From Desulfotomaculum nigrificans DSM 574 (GTDB taxonomy: Bacteria > Bacillota > Desulfotomaculia > Desulfotomaculales > Desulfotomaculaceae), in NCBI RefSeq assembly GCF_000189755.2, contig NZ_KI912183.1, forward strand, positions 1,924,257-1,988,256: a DNA stretch of 64,000 bases, written 5' to 3'. The translations under genes were made by a program, and so were the position numbers. Under the pieces are notes generated by a model. That model saw only the letters and a program-made list of their open reading frames with translations. It was not told the origin of the DNA and did not search any database. Below are positions 8,819 through 16,568 of the stretch, piece by piece (positions within the stretch are counted from its first letter, which is position 1; every line of letters begins with the position of its first letter).

Positions 8819-9007
8819 ATGTTTATGGTTACTATCAATCAGGACAAATGTGTAGGTTGCGCTTCTTGCGTAGATGCCTGCCCCGCTAAAATTCTCGGCA
8901 TGGTAGATGATAAGGCCGATGTAATCGGTGACGCTGCTGACTGCATGGGTTGCGAAACCTGCGTAGGCCTGTGCCCTAATGAATGCTTTACTATTATGGA
9001 ACTGTAA
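8819..9007 (+). CDS. 2[4Fe-4S] ferredoxin
   Basis: Small cytosolic electron carrier of 62 residues. Two complete cluster motifs are visible: CVGCASCVDACP and CMGCETCVGLCP, each CxxCxxCxxxC followed by Pro. I prefer the ATG at 8819 because the GGGGGGA site at 8805-8811 is 7 bases away, while the in-frame TTG at 8813 is too close. It has its own promoter and terminator, so it is a stand-alone ferredoxin. Possible partners in the window are the aldehyde ferredoxin oxidoreductase and other ferredoxin enzymes, but this is not shown by position. Confidence 0.95.
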   Translation: MFMVTINQDKCVGCASCVDACPAKILGMVDDKADVIGDAADCMGCETCVGLCPNECFTIMEL

Positions 9008-9018
9008 AACAACAAATT

Positions 9019-9045
9019 AAGGGGACGTCCTCATGGCGTCCCCTT
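9019..9045 (+). terminator. Terminator of the ferredoxin gene
   Basis: AAGGGGACG / CGTCCCCTT stem followed by GTTTTTG. Confidence 0.88.
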
Positions 9046-9204
9046 GTTTTTGTAATATTATCTTGTGGTGCCAATGATAATTAGTACCACAGGAAGCAAT
9101 AGCCAGAAAAAATCTTAACATGATCATTATTTAGCAGATTTAATTGGAGGAATAACTTACTATTCGACGAATCATATTAATAAATAAGCCCAGGAGGGTT
9201 GACT

Positions 9205-9453
9205 ATGTTGAAAAAGTTTTTATTATTTATACAGGCCTTACTTAATCCCGCTGTCCCCTCCCGGCTTAAATATGAAATAGGTATATGTGTGCTTTACTTT
9301 ATTAGTCCCATTGATTTTGTGCCAGATTTTATCCCTTTTTCGGGCCGGGCTGACGACCTGGTGGTGCTGCTTTGGGGCATTAAACGCATTTATGATGTGA
9401 TTAAGCTCCACCGACAGCATATGCAAGCTAAGAAAGCAGCAAGCACCCCTTAA
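9205..9453 (+). CDS. DUF1232 (YkvA-type) small membrane protein
   Basis: 82 residues with the DUF1232 core: a central hydrophobic helix with VLYFISPIDFVPDFIPFSGRADDLVVL (quoted in two parts: VLYFISPIDFVPDFIP and then the GRADDL turn). The family is widespread, of unknown function and probably membrane associated. I choose the ATG at 9205 because AGGAGGG is 7 bases upstream. The frame also has a TTG six bases earlier. A hairpin overlapping the stop codon ends it. Confidence 0.87.
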   Translation: MLKKFLLFIQALLNPAVPSRLKYEIGICVLYFISPIDFVPDFIPFSGRADDLVVLLWGIKRIYDVIKLHRQHMQAKKAASTP

Positions 9454-9464
9454 AGGGGGTGCTT
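9441..9464 (+). terminator. Terminator of the DUF1232 gene
   Basis: AAGCACCCC / GGGGGTGCTT stem that overlaps the stop codon, then TTAATTTTT. Confidence 0.8.
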
Positions 9465-9470
9465 TAATTT

Positions 9471-9695
9471 TTACATTAAGTTTTTAATGACGTAAGCCAC
9501 CACACATAAGCCGATAAAAATTCCTACATTTTTGACCACTTTTTGCCGCACCTGGGCATTTCGTCTTTGCTTCCCCCGCAGCTTTCTCCGTTCCTTCTGT
9601 ACGGGATCCTCATATTTAACCATTTTAAGTCTGGATTTTCTCCGGGGGTCAAATTCAATAACTTTTCCTTTGGTTCCACCCTTTCCGGCCATCAT
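9471..9695 (-). CDS. Small basic protein with a C-terminal membrane helix
   Basis: 74 residues. The first 50 are very basic (about 20 Lys/Arg), with the segment DPVQKERRKLRGKQRRNAQV, and the last 18 form a hydrophobic helix (VGIFIGLCVVAYVIKNL). This is a tail-anchored layout with a positively charged cytosolic part that could touch nucleic acid or phospholipid heads. GTAGGTG precedes tandem ATG codons. It lies 27 bases after the gene at 9723-10319 on the same strand, so the two likely share a transcript. No family is recognised. Confidence 0.6.
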   Translation of the reverse strand: MMAGKGGTKGKVIEFDPRRKSRLKMVKYEDPVQKERRKLRGKQRRNAQVRQKVVKNVGIFIGLCVVAYVIKNLM

Positions 9696-9722
9696 AACAC
9701 CTACTTCCGAATTCTTTCGGAT

Positions 9723-10319
9723 TTACTCCAGGTCTTCTTTACCAATGGCAAAACCTAAGCTAAAAATGTCCTTCAATAGATTATGTAACAAAATCTCTGC
9801 CCACTGCACCACCTTAGGATTAGGCTTACTTTTATAAATGCGGGCTAACTCACTGGAAACTTCGGCAATCATCTCTTTAATGTCATATTTCTCTTCAAAT
9901 TCCTCCGAGCAAAAAATCTCGGCCCCTTCCTCTATGGAGGCATTAAACTGTTTTTCTAACCCACTGAAATATGTCACTATATCGTTTAATTCGCCCAGCA
10001 CACCTTGTAAAGCTGTCTCCATACAATAATCAAATAATTTCTTTTGTTCCCCATCCGACAAATCATCTATCAGATGCCGACCTTCTTTGTAATAATGTAC
10101 CTGGCAGGTAGCTACGTTTCCTCTTTCAAAACCTGTTCCTTCAAAAAAATCCCGTAACCGTTTTTGACCCAAAGAAGCAACCGTGCTGTCTTTGTTGATT
10201 TGGGAGATAAGCTGCGGCTGCCCCAGTTCACATTTTATTCTTAAAACCTTTATGCCATTTAAATAAAAAATATAATACTCGCCATACTTGCGAGACGTTA
10301 TTTGATCCGGTTTAATCAT
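9723..10319 (-). CDS. Conserved-looking protein of unknown function, 198 residues
   Basis: Soluble, mixed-charge protein with no membrane segment. The N-terminal third looks like beta structure (KYGEYYIFYLNGIKVLRIKC), and the remainder is helical and acidic (SIEEGAEIFCSEEFEEKYDIKE). I choose the ATG at 10319 because AAAGGGGGC lies 6 bases upstream. The frame remains open for 14 more codons but without a ribosome site. It is followed by the small basic membrane protein gene. I cannot name a family. Confidence 0.6.
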   Translation of the reverse strand: MIKPDQITSRKYGEYYIFYLNGIKVLRIKCELGQPQLISQINKDSTVASLGQKRLRDFFEGTGFERGNVATCQVHYYKEGRHLIDDLSDGEQKKLFDYCMETALQGVLGELNDIVTYFSGLEKQFNASIEEGAEIFCSEEFEEKYDIKEMIAEVSSELARIYKSKPNPKVVQWAEILLHNLLKDIFSLGFAIGKEDLE

Positions 10320-10809
10320 TGACGCCCCCTTTAATACGTACTGCAAACCCACTGCCGCCAATGCAGTTGGGAGCTTTTCTCCTAAAATGAAATTCCTCGC
10401 TTTAGATCAAAATCCTTCAAATGTTTGAAAATATCCAAGGCCAAATATTACAATGGTTTATCCCTCTAAATATACTATTATTTACCATTGAAGAAAAAGT
10501 ATTACTAATTTTTATAGATTATTTCTGTATTGTTAAATATTTCACTAACCCTAAAATACAACACAGATTTTCGACATTTTTTTCATTAGTTTTTACTAAT
10601 ATATAGGTAAACTTTAAAAAATCACTACACAAAAAACTTATTATGATCTCTTTTTTCTTTTGAGCTTAGATAAAAGTTGCATTTAGTAACTAAATAATAT
10701 TTTAAATATTTATTATTAACTTAATAAACTATCTATTACCTTTACTAATAATTTTTTTGTCATTCTTTCATACTAACTTTTTTTACCGAAAAAAGAGGTT
10801 TTTATAAAA
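10320..10809. other. AT-rich intergenic region before the hydrogenase operon
   Basis: About 490 bases, very AT-rich, with no credible gene. The 61-codon frame at 10421-10606 has no ribosome site and low-complexity composition. It contains the palindrome ATTAGT-tttt-ACTAAT at 10585-10600 and several smaller inverted repeats. Confidence 0.6.
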
Positions 10810-10827
10810 TTGTGACAAATAAAACAA
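10810..10827 (+). promoter_or_regulatory. Possible Rex (NADH-sensing repressor) site before hydA
   Basis: TTGTGACAAATAAAACAA has the TTGT-N10-ACAA spacing of Rex operators and one perfect TTGTGA half. The second half is degenerate. Rex control of hydrogenases is known in clostridia, but a single imperfect site is weak evidence. Confidence 0.25.
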
Positions 10828-10858
10828 TATGGAAAAAGTGTCGAACAATAGGCAATTA

Positions 10859-10902
10859 ACTAACTACTCTGTAGTTATATTTTTTACAGCGGAGTAGTTA
10901 GT
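10859..10902 (+). promoter_or_regulatory. 11-bp perfect inverted repeat in the hydA leader
   Basis: ACTAACTACTC (10859-10869) and GAGTAGTTAGT (10892-10902) flank 22 bases that carry a further GTA/TAC pairing. It ends 39 bases before the chosen hydA start and has no T-run, so it is more likely an operator or mRNA 5' stem than a terminator. Confidence 0.5.
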
Positions 10903-10941
10903 ATGCAAATGCATAAATTTTTCAAGCAAAGGGGGACAACC

Positions 10942-12492
10942 ATGCAGAACCAAGCGGACAAACAAAAGCAAATGACCCGGCGGGGCTTCCTCAAAATGAT
11001 GGGAGGAATTGGTCTGGCAGGCATCACTGCCAGTATTGCTGGCTGCAGCACCGACCCTGCCGGTGGTAAGGGCTGGATGCCGCAGCAGTACCAGGTAGCC
11101 AGCTCCTGGCCCATCCAGGTTAAGGGGCGCGTTCCCATCGACCCGAATAACCCATCCATTGTACGGGACGACCAAAAGTGCATCTTGTGTGGCCAGTGTG
11201 TGGAGGTTTGTGAAAAGGTACAAACTGTTTTCGGTTATTACGAACTTCCCATCAAGGACGATATTACCTGCGTCAACTGTGGCCAGTGCACCCTGTGGTG
11301 CCCCACCGCCGCTATCACCGAACGGGACGATACAGCCCGGGTATTGGCGGCCCTGAAGGACAAAAACATGCATGTGGTGGTACAAACCGCTCCGGCCACC
11401 AGAGTTGGCTTAGGGGAAGAATTTGGTATGGCACCCGGTACCTTCGTGGAAGGTAAACAGGTGGCCGCGCTGAAGAAACTGGGATTTGACGCTGTATTTG
11501 ATACCAACTTCAGTGCCGACCTGACCATTTTTGAAGAAGGCACCGAATTAATCAGACGGATTACCGGCGATCTCAAAGAACCGCTGCCCCAGTTTACTTC
11601 CTGCAGCCCCGGCTGGGTGAAGTTTTGTGAATACTACTATCCCGATTTGTTACCGCATATGTCCAGTTGCAAGTCACCCCAACAAATGCTGGGGGCCTTA
11701 ATTAAAACCTACTATGCCAAAGAAAAGGGCATTGACCCGGAAAAGATTTTCTCAGTTTCCATCATGCCCTGCACCGCCAAGAAGTTTGAATGCCAGCGAC
11801 CGGAAATGAACAGTGCCGGTAAGCATGTCGGCAAACCTGCTTTAAGGGACGTTGATGCGGTACTAACCACCAGGGAACTGGCCCGTCTCTTAAAGAGTCA
11901 GGGTATTGATATTAATAACTTACCTGATGCCAAGTATGATTCATTGATGGGTGAAAGCTCCGGTGCCGGCCTTATCTTCGGTGCAACCGGTGGCGTGATG
12001 GAAGCCGCCATTCGCTCCGCTTACTTCCTGATTACCAAACAAGACCCACCGGCAGCCTTCTTAAATCTGACGCCCATTCGCGGGCTTAAAGGCTGCAAGG
12101 AAGCAGCCGTGGATATTCCAGGTGTTGGTACATTAAAAGTAGCGGTGGTACACGGTTTAAGCAACGCCCGTCCTGTTTTGGAAGCCGTCCGCAAAAAAGA
12201 AGCGCCCTGGCACTTTATTGAATTCATGTGCTGCCCCGGCGGTTGCATCAGTGGTGGCGGACAGCCCCGTACATCCTTACCGCCGTCTGACACAGTGCGC
12301 CAGGCCCGTATTAACAGCCTGTACAATGCAGACGCCAATATTTATAAAGAACGCAAGAGCTATGAGAACAAAGAAGTGCTGGCCCTGTATGAAAAATTCC
12401 TGGAAAATCCCAACAGCCACCTGGCCCATGAACTGCTACACACCGAGTATGTAGACCGCGGCAAGAAATTGACCGCTAAAAAGACCGTTTAA
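10942..12492 (+). CDS. Exported [FeFe]-hydrogenase catalytic subunit with Tat signal and lipobox
   Basis: Reversible H2 oxidation at an H-cluster, on the outer face of the membrane. The N-terminus has the twin-arginine motif TRRGFLKMM (Arg 13-14), a hydrophobic run and IAGC (Cys 35), a good lipobox. Two [4Fe-4S] motifs follow (CILCGQCVEVCEK about 80, CVNCGQCTLWCP about 110). Then come the H-cluster motifs TSCSPGW (about 219), MPCTAKKFE (about 275) and CCPGGCISGGGQP (about 430), all with their cysteines, and the small C-terminal domain. I choose the ATG at 10942 (AAAGGGGG 6 bases upstream) over the in-frame ATG at 10903. It is the first gene of a three-gene operon. No maturation genes (hydEFG) are nearby. 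Confidence 0.96.
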   Translation: MQNQADKQKQMTRRGFLKMMGGIGLAGITASIAGCSTDPAGGKGWMPQQYQVASSWPIQVKGRVPIDPNNPSIVRDDQKCILCGQCVEVCEKVQTVFGYYELPIKDDITCVNCGQCTLWCPTAAITERDDTARVLAALKDKNMHVVVQTAPATRVGLGEEFGMAPGTFVEGKQVAALKKLGFDAVFDTNFSADLTIFEEGTELIRRITGDLKEPLPQFTSCSPGWVKFCEYYYPDLLPHMSSCKSPQQMLGALIKTYYAKEKGIDPEKIFSVSIMPCTAKKFECQRPEMNSAGKHVGKPALRDVDAVLTTRELARLLKSQGIDINNLPDAKYDSLMGESSGAGLIFGATGGVMEAAIRSAYFLITKQDPPAAFLNLTPIRGLKGCKEAAVDIPGVGTLKVAVVHGLSNARPVLEAVRKKEAPWHFIEFMCCPGGCISGGGQPRTSLPPSDTVRQARINSLYNADANIYKERKSYENKEVLALYEKFLENPNSHLAHELLHTEYVDRGKKLTAKKTV

Positions 12493-12519
12493 ATTGCCTA
12501 TCTCTAGGAGGTGACAAGT

Positions 12520-13305
12520 ATGGCCAAAGGTGTTTTAGTTGATTTAACCAAGTGTGTAGGTTGCGGCAGTTGTACGGTAGCCTGCAAACTTTGGAACGAT
12601 CTTAAATGGGATCCCCAAAACCCCACTGTGGGAGATAAGGTTAAGCTTAATGATAAAAACTGGACGGTAGTTGGCCGTCATGAAGTCAAGGATAAAGACG
12701 GGACACCGGTTTGGCGTTTTGTTAAGCAACAATGCTTCCACTGCAAAGAGCCTGCCTGTGCTTCGGCCTGCTTTGCTAAAGCCTTTCAAAAGACTAAGGA
12801 GGGGCCGGTTATTTACTACCCTCACCTGTGTGTTGGCTGCCGCTATTGCATGGTGGCCTGCCCCTTTAACATTCCTAAATATCAATGGGAAAAAACCTTC
12901 CCGCTGGTAACTAAGTGCCAGATGTGTTCTACCAGGGTGGCCAAAGGTGAAGCCCCGGCCTGCGTATCCGTTTGCCCCGCCGGTGTATTTAAGTATGGCG
13001 ATCGGGAAGCATTGCTGAAAGAAGCCAAGTCCATCGTGGCCAAGGATCCCAAATACGTTAACCATATTTTCGGTGAACAAGAAGTGGGGGGGACTTCCTG
13101 GCTATATCTGTCTGACATACCCTTTGAGCAACTGGGCTTCAAAACCAATGTCACTCACCGGCCGCTGCCCAGCTTTACCGAAAAATATATGCAAGCCACT
13201 CCTTATGTAGCTATTACCTGGGGTGCTATTTTAACCGGCCTGTACCATTATACCAAGCGCCGCAATCAAATCGCCAAGGAAAATAATAAGAATATCAAGG
13301 CCTAA
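12520..13305 (+). CDS. Iron-sulfur electron-transfer subunit of the hydrogenase
   Basis: DmsB/HybA-like protein of 262 residues that carries electrons from the catalytic subunit to the membrane subunit. The cysteine groups are CVGCGSCTVACK (about residue 11), CFHCKEPACASAC (about 72), CVGCRYCMVACPF (about 106) and CQMC...CVSVCP (about 132-152), enough for four [4Fe-4S] clusters. A hydrophobic stretch near the C-terminus (ATPYVAITWGAILTGLY) suggests a membrane anchor. No Tat signal is present, so it probably leaves the cell bound to the Tat-bearing catalytic subunit. The ATG at 12520 follows TAGGAGG by 8 bases. The gap to hydA is 27 bases. Confidence 0.93.
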   Translation: MAKGVLVDLTKCVGCGSCTVACKLWNDLKWDPQNPTVGDKVKLNDKNWTVVGRHEVKDKDGTPVWRFVKQQCFHCKEPACASACFAKAFQKTKEGPVIYYPHLCVGCRYCMVACPFNIPKYQWEKTFPLVTKCQMCSTRVAKGEAPACVSVCPAGVFKYGDREALLKEAKSIVAKDPKYVNHIFGEQEVGGTSWLYLSDIPFEQLGFKTNVTHRPLPSFTEKYMQATPYVAITWGAILTGLYHYTKRRNQIAKENNKNIKA

Positions 13306-13339
13306 TGATTGGGCAGCAAACTATTAGGGGGGATACAAA

Positions 13340-14476
13340 ATGGCGGCTAACGCCCAAAAGTGGAGCTTTAGAATAACTCCTATCCGTATTTTCTTAATGC
13401 TATTGTCTTTGTTATGTGTCGGCGTAATTGTTTTCCGCCTGGTAACCGGCCTGGGCATGGTTACTAACTTGAGTGATGAATGGCCCTGGGGCCTGTGGAT
13501 TGGCTTTGACGTATTGTGCGGAGTGGCTCTGGCCGGCGGTGGTTATGGTACAGCCTTAATCGTGCATGTATTGCACAAGGAATACTTTAGCCCCATTGCC
13601 CGCAGTGCTATGCTTACCTCTCTGCTGGGCTATTTACTGGTAATGGCCGGCCTCTTCCTTGACATCGGCCAATGGTTTAATTTCTGGCGTCCCTTTGTAT
13701 CCTGGGGTCACACCTCAGTACTGTTTGAAGTTTTCTGGTGTGTATCCTGCTATACCACTGTACAGATATTGGAATTTACCGAGATCCTAACTGAGCGGGT
13801 TGGTACCAAGTATCATGCCCTGGCCGTAAAAGCCCTGCCGGTACTGATGATTATCGGTATTATCTTCCCCACCCTGCACCAGTCTTCTCTGGGTGGTCTG
13901 TACCTGCTGATGGTTGACAAGCTGTACCCGCTGTGGTGGTCGCCTATTATTTTCTTCTTCTTCTTGTTGTCGTCCTTCTTTGTAGGACCGGCGATGATTT
14001 GCGTTGAGACAACCTTGGCCGGTAAAGCCTACGACCATTGGATACCCATCCCCGTATTGCGCAAGTTAATCAGAATTTCCGGTTATGCTATGATCGTGTA
14101 TCTGGTACTGAAAGTATTTGACTTGGTTAACCGCGGTGTGTTTAACCTGATGTTCAAGGGTAACCTGGAAGGAAACATGTTCCTAATTGAACTGGTTTTA
14201 GGTATCATTGTTCCCATCATTATCTGCTTCTCTGGTTTCAGCAACAGCCGGGCCGGATTGTTTACCTTTGGTTTACTGGTGAGCGGCGGCGTGGTTTTAA
14301 ACCGAATGAACGTGGTAATTACCGGTATGATCCGCTCCACCGGCGTTTCCTATGTCCCGTCCCTGTGGGAGTTTGCCGTTAGTGCCGGTTTAGTGGCTAT
14401 GGGCATTCTGGCCTACTGCTTCATCGTGGAAAACTTTAAAATTCTGGACCATGATGGGCATGGTCACGCGGCCTAA
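13340..14476 (+). CDS. NrfD/HybB-like membrane subunit of the hydrogenase
   Basis: Polytopic membrane protein of 378 residues with about ten hydrophobic helices. It is related to NrfD/HybB/PsrC subunits that pass electrons to or from menaquinone. Conserved-looking features are EWPWGLWIGFDVLCGVALAGGGY near the start (split: EWPWGLWIGF, then GVALAGGGYG) and the HTSVLFEVFWCV segment. It starts 34 bases after the iron-sulfur subunit behind a GGGGGG site. A terminator at 14500-14533 closes the operon. With the two upstream genes it forms a membrane-bound, outward-facing H2:quinone module, a layout known in Desulfotomaculum-type sulfate reducers. Confidence 0.92.
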   Translation: MAANAQKWSFRITPIRIFLMLLSLLCVGVIVFRLVTGLGMVTNLSDEWPWGLWIGFDVLCGVALAGGGYGTALIVHVLHKEYFSPIARSAMLTSLLGYLLVMAGLFLDIGQWFNFWRPFVSWGHTSVLFEVFWCVSCYTTVQILEFTEILTERVGTKYHALAVKALPVLMIIGIIFPTLHQSSLGGLYLLMVDKLYPLWWSPIIFFFFLLSSFFVGPAMICVETTLAGKAYDHWIPIPVLRKLIRISGYAMIVYLVLKVFDLVNRGVFNLMFKGNLEGNMFLIELVLGIIVPIIICFSGFSNSRAGLFTFGLLVSGGVVLNRMNVVITGMIRSTGVSYVPSLWEFAVSAGLVAMGILAYCFIVENFKILDHDGHGHAA

Positions 14477-14499
14477 CTGTGCTAATTTGACCTGAAGGT

Positions 14500-14533
14500 A
14501 GAAAGGCGGCATATATTGGCTCGCCGCCTTTCT
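14500..14533 (+). terminator. Terminator of the hydrogenase operon
   Basis: AGAAAGGCGGC / GCCGCCTTTCT stem followed by TTTAAT. Confidence 0.88.
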
Positions 14534-14686
14534 TTTAATAATATGTTATAATTTAAGTATCGCGCCTGCATTTTTCTTATGTAACCCGATATCTGGTCGG
14601 GTTCTCTTTTTGCCTGTTATCTTCAATTTTATTTGTTTGGGTTGAACCTGACTATGATTTTTATCACACCGGTAACTCCGAACAAA

Positions 14687-14724
14687 AAGCCCCTGTACCC
14701 TTTTGACACGGGATACAGGGGTTT
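14687..14724 (-). terminator. Terminator after the 14730-15011 gene
   Basis: AAACCCCTGTA / TACAGGGGCTT stem on the minus strand followed by TTTTTG, directly after the stop codon. Confidence 0.85.
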
Positions 14725-14729
14725 GGCGC

Positions 14730-15011
14730 TTAGGAAGCAGATGACATAAAATTCTTGGGATCTTCCAGGAAGTAAATGACATATGCCCTGTTAGGATCTT
14801 TCCGAATCTCCTCCATAATGGAGGAACCCACGGATACCTCACCGATCAAATTGAAATCGGCATTAATATCAAATTCTTCGTCCTCCAGGGGTTTAAGTAC
14901 TTCAATACCCGGATTGGGGTCCTTGGTCTTAATGCCCAGGGCCAGGTATTTTTGTTTGGCCTCTTCGGGGGAGTCGGCAAAAATGATTCTGGTGTTGGTG
15001 GGATGCTGCAT
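14730..15011 (-). CDS. Conserved-looking acidic protein, 93 residues
   Basis: Soluble and acidic. It contains DSPEEAKQKYLALGIKTKDPN and ends with RAYVIYFLEDPKNFMSSAS. GGAGGTG lies 7 bases before the ATG. It lies 24 bases downstream of the 72-residue membrane protein gene, forming a two-gene unit convergent with the hydrogenase operon. No family is recognised. The overlapping 98-codon frame at 14546-14842 is rejected. Confidence 0.65.
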   Translation of the reverse strand: MQHPTNTRIIFADSPEEAKQKYLALGIKTKDPNPGIEVLKPLEDEEFDINADFNLIGEVSVGSSIMEEIRKDPNRAYVIYFLEDPKNFMSSAS

Positions 15012-15035
15012 AATATAACACCTCCAAAAATAATG

Positions 15036-15254
15036 TTATTTCTTCTTTTCAACCCAAGCCTGGGTGAATTTATTAACTGCCACTAACCCCAGGCCCAGCA
15101 AGACTAGTAACCCCAGGGAAAGGGCTAAATGTGTCCATGGATTAAGCTGCAAAGTTACTAAATAACCTCGGGCAGCCTTCATAATGGAACTGGCTATCAT
15201 CACATAAACTATTAAGACCATAAAAACAAAGTATTTGGCGGAATTATTCTGCAT
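15036..15254 (-). CDS. Small two-helix membrane protein, 72 residues
   Basis: Two hydrophobic helices (about residues 8-28 and 42-62) and a basic end (WVEKKK). The start ATG follows AAAGGAATAG. It is the first gene of the pair with 14730-15011. No family is recognised. The layout is that of a small membrane anchor for its soluble neighbour, which is inference. Confidence 0.6.
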   Translation of the reverse strand: MQNNSAKYFVFMVLIVYVMIASSIMKAARGYLVTLQLNPWTHLALSLGLLVLLGLGLVAVNKFTQAWVEKKK

Positions 15255-15370
15255 TCAATCTATTCCTTTCCACAGAATAGTAGCAGTAGTTTTATAAGCT
15301 AACCTTTCGCTTGATACCCATATTATTTTACTATAATTTTGAAGATTATTGTAGCCTGTATTACCAGGGT

Positions 15371-15967
15371 TTAACTAAATACCCTTAAAATATCTGCGGA
15401 TCTTAATCTAAATTCCACGTTGTCCTTTTCAAACACCTTAAGTCCTTTAGCCCGCTGGTCCTTCTCCAGGGACTGCACACTATCCACAAAGCAAAGGGGT
15501 GGGAATAATACACACCACCAGTTTTTGCCTTTACCCTCACCTATGACCACTCGCACTGCATGGTAATTGCCGGCTGGCAGGGTTAAATTGCCATAGGTTT
15601 TGGTCGGAAAATCATAATCACCCATCATAACGGCCACCCGATAGTTCTTTCCTTCCCGGTGGATTTGCTCTTCGGCAATCCTTTGCATATCCGGCATACT
15701 CTTTTTGACAATGGTCTCGGCCTCGGCCCGGCTGTTGGCTTGACTGAAGCGCTTTTTCATTTCATTTACGATAACATCCCTGACGTGTAACTTTAATGCC
15801 TGATCTGCATAGCTGTCACTATTGGCAATCACATGAAATCTAATCAACTCCCCGGCAAACTCATGTTGCACATAGTTCTTATATGAGAAAAAGGCACCAG
15901 TGCACAGTAACAGTCCACATACAGCGGCTAAAAGTAATTTATGCCTAACCTTAAACATTAACCTCAC
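15371..15967 (-). CDS. spoIIR: Stage II sporulation protein R (SpoIIR)
   Basis: Forespore-made signalling protein that is secreted into the space between the two membranes and triggers SpoIIGA to process pro-sigma-E in the mother cell. The 198-residue frame has an N-terminal signal segment (about residues 11-28), the family core RFHVIANSDSYADQALKLHVRD (in two parts: RFHVIANSDS and QALKLHVRD, about 43-64) and the block RVVIGEGKGKNWWCVLFPPL (about 138-157). The first possible start is a GTG at 15967. An ATG at 15958 has GAGG closely in front and is equally possible. A forespore-type promoter lies just upstream. Confidence 0.96.
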   Translation of the reverse strand: MRLMFKVRHKLLLAAVCGLLLCTGAFFSYKNYVQHEFAGELIRFHVIANSDSYADQALKLHVRDVIVNEMKKRFSQANSRAEAETIVKKSMPDMQRIAEEQIHREGKNYRVAVMMGDYDFPTKTYGNLTLPAGNYHAVRVVIGEGKGKNWWCVLFPPLCFVDSVQSLEKDQRAKGLKVFEKDNVEFRLRSADILRVFS

Positions 15968-15995
15968 ATCCCATATACATTAGTTAACTACTAAG

Positions 15996-16025
15996 TAGTA
16001 TGGGAAATATAAGTTAAATTTATAC
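15996..16025 (-). promoter_or_regulatory. Putative sigma-F/sigma-G promoter of spoIIR
   Basis: On the minus strand GTATA (16025-16021) and CATACTA (16002-15996) are 18 bases apart, the same pattern as before the SASP gene. It lies 29 bases from the start codon and fits forespore expression known for spoIIR. Confidence 0.5.
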
Positions 16026-16056
16026 ATAAAAACAAACTAAATTACACATAAAAACA

Positions 16057-16079
16057 AGGCTAACACAAAAGGTTAGCCT
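16057..16079 (-). terminator. Terminator downstream of the 16167-16532 gene
   Basis: AGGCTAAC / GTTAGCCT stem followed on the minus strand by TGTTTTTATG. Confidence 0.75.
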
Positions 16080-16084
16080 CCTAT

Positions 16085-16108
16085 AGTTAGGTTTGCAGTT
16101 AGGTTTGC
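16085..16108. repeat. Perfect tandem duplication of 12 bases
   Basis: AGTTAGGTTTGC occurs twice head to tail at 16085-16096 and 16097-16108, adjoining the dispersed repeat copy A. Confidence 0.8.
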
Positions 16109-16158
16109 TCATCTAGCCGCAGAGACTTCTGTTATCCGCCGTTTACCCGCGATCTCAC
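16103..16158 (-). repeat. Dispersed repeat, copy A (56 bp)
   Basis: About 80% identical to 33955-34010, sharing the blocks ATCTAGCCGCAG, ACTTCTGTTAT and ACCCGCGATCTCAC. Both copies sit directly after the stop of a minus-strand gene and in the same orientation relative to it. The nature of the element is unknown. Confidence 0.6.
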
Positions 16159-16166
16159 CTCTCAAT

Positions 16167-16532
16167 TTAGTGGCTGTGGTGATCTGTACATTGTCCTTCT
16201 AATTCAATATAATTCTCGAACTGGTCACGCAAAAATAAGTCTACCAGAGGGCGCCGACTGTTCACGGTTTCCCAGTGCACCAGCATACCCATTTCATCAT
16301 TCTTAATTACCTTCCCCCTGGTACCCGGCAACACTTCACCCAATTGGACTTTAGCCCGCACAAACACATCACCCCGGCTGTTATGTACGGCCAGCATTTG
16401 TCTGGCCATCTCCAAGGTATGCATAAAGCCGTTGATGGTTTCCTGGACTTTCCCCTGGGATAACAGTTCAATACCTTCGGTACAGAGCTTTATTACCGTA
16501 TCAACTTTCACCTTGGGGACTTCTCTTTCCAT
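16167..16532 (-). CDS. Conserved-looking protein of unknown function, 121 residues
   Basis: Soluble protein. The first 60 residues are helical (VIKLCTEGIELLSQGKVQE, a TPR-like helical pair), and the second half looks like a small beta domain (VLPGTRGKVIKNDEMGMLVHW). It ends in a His-containing tail. TAGGAGG precedes the ATG. It is downstream of the cysteine-rich mini-gene with a 36-base gap, so they probably share a transcript. No family is recognised. Confidence 0.65.
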   Translation of the reverse strand: MEREVPKVKVDTVIKLCTEGIELLSQGKVQETINGFMHTLEMARQMLAVHNSRGDVFVRAKVQLGEVLPGTRGKVIKNDEMGMLVHWETVNSRRPLVDLFLRDQFENYIELEGQCTDHHSH

Positions 16533-16568
16533 CTTAAACCTCCTACTTCACCGGTTACCGAATCACGC

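Noticed and set aside
10421-10606. 61-codon plus frame before the hydrogenase operon
   Set aside because: AT-rich, hydrophobic by composition only, no ribosome site.
14546-14842. 98-codon minus frame
   Set aside because: Crosses the terminator at 14687-14724 and overlaps the better supported gene at 14730-15011.
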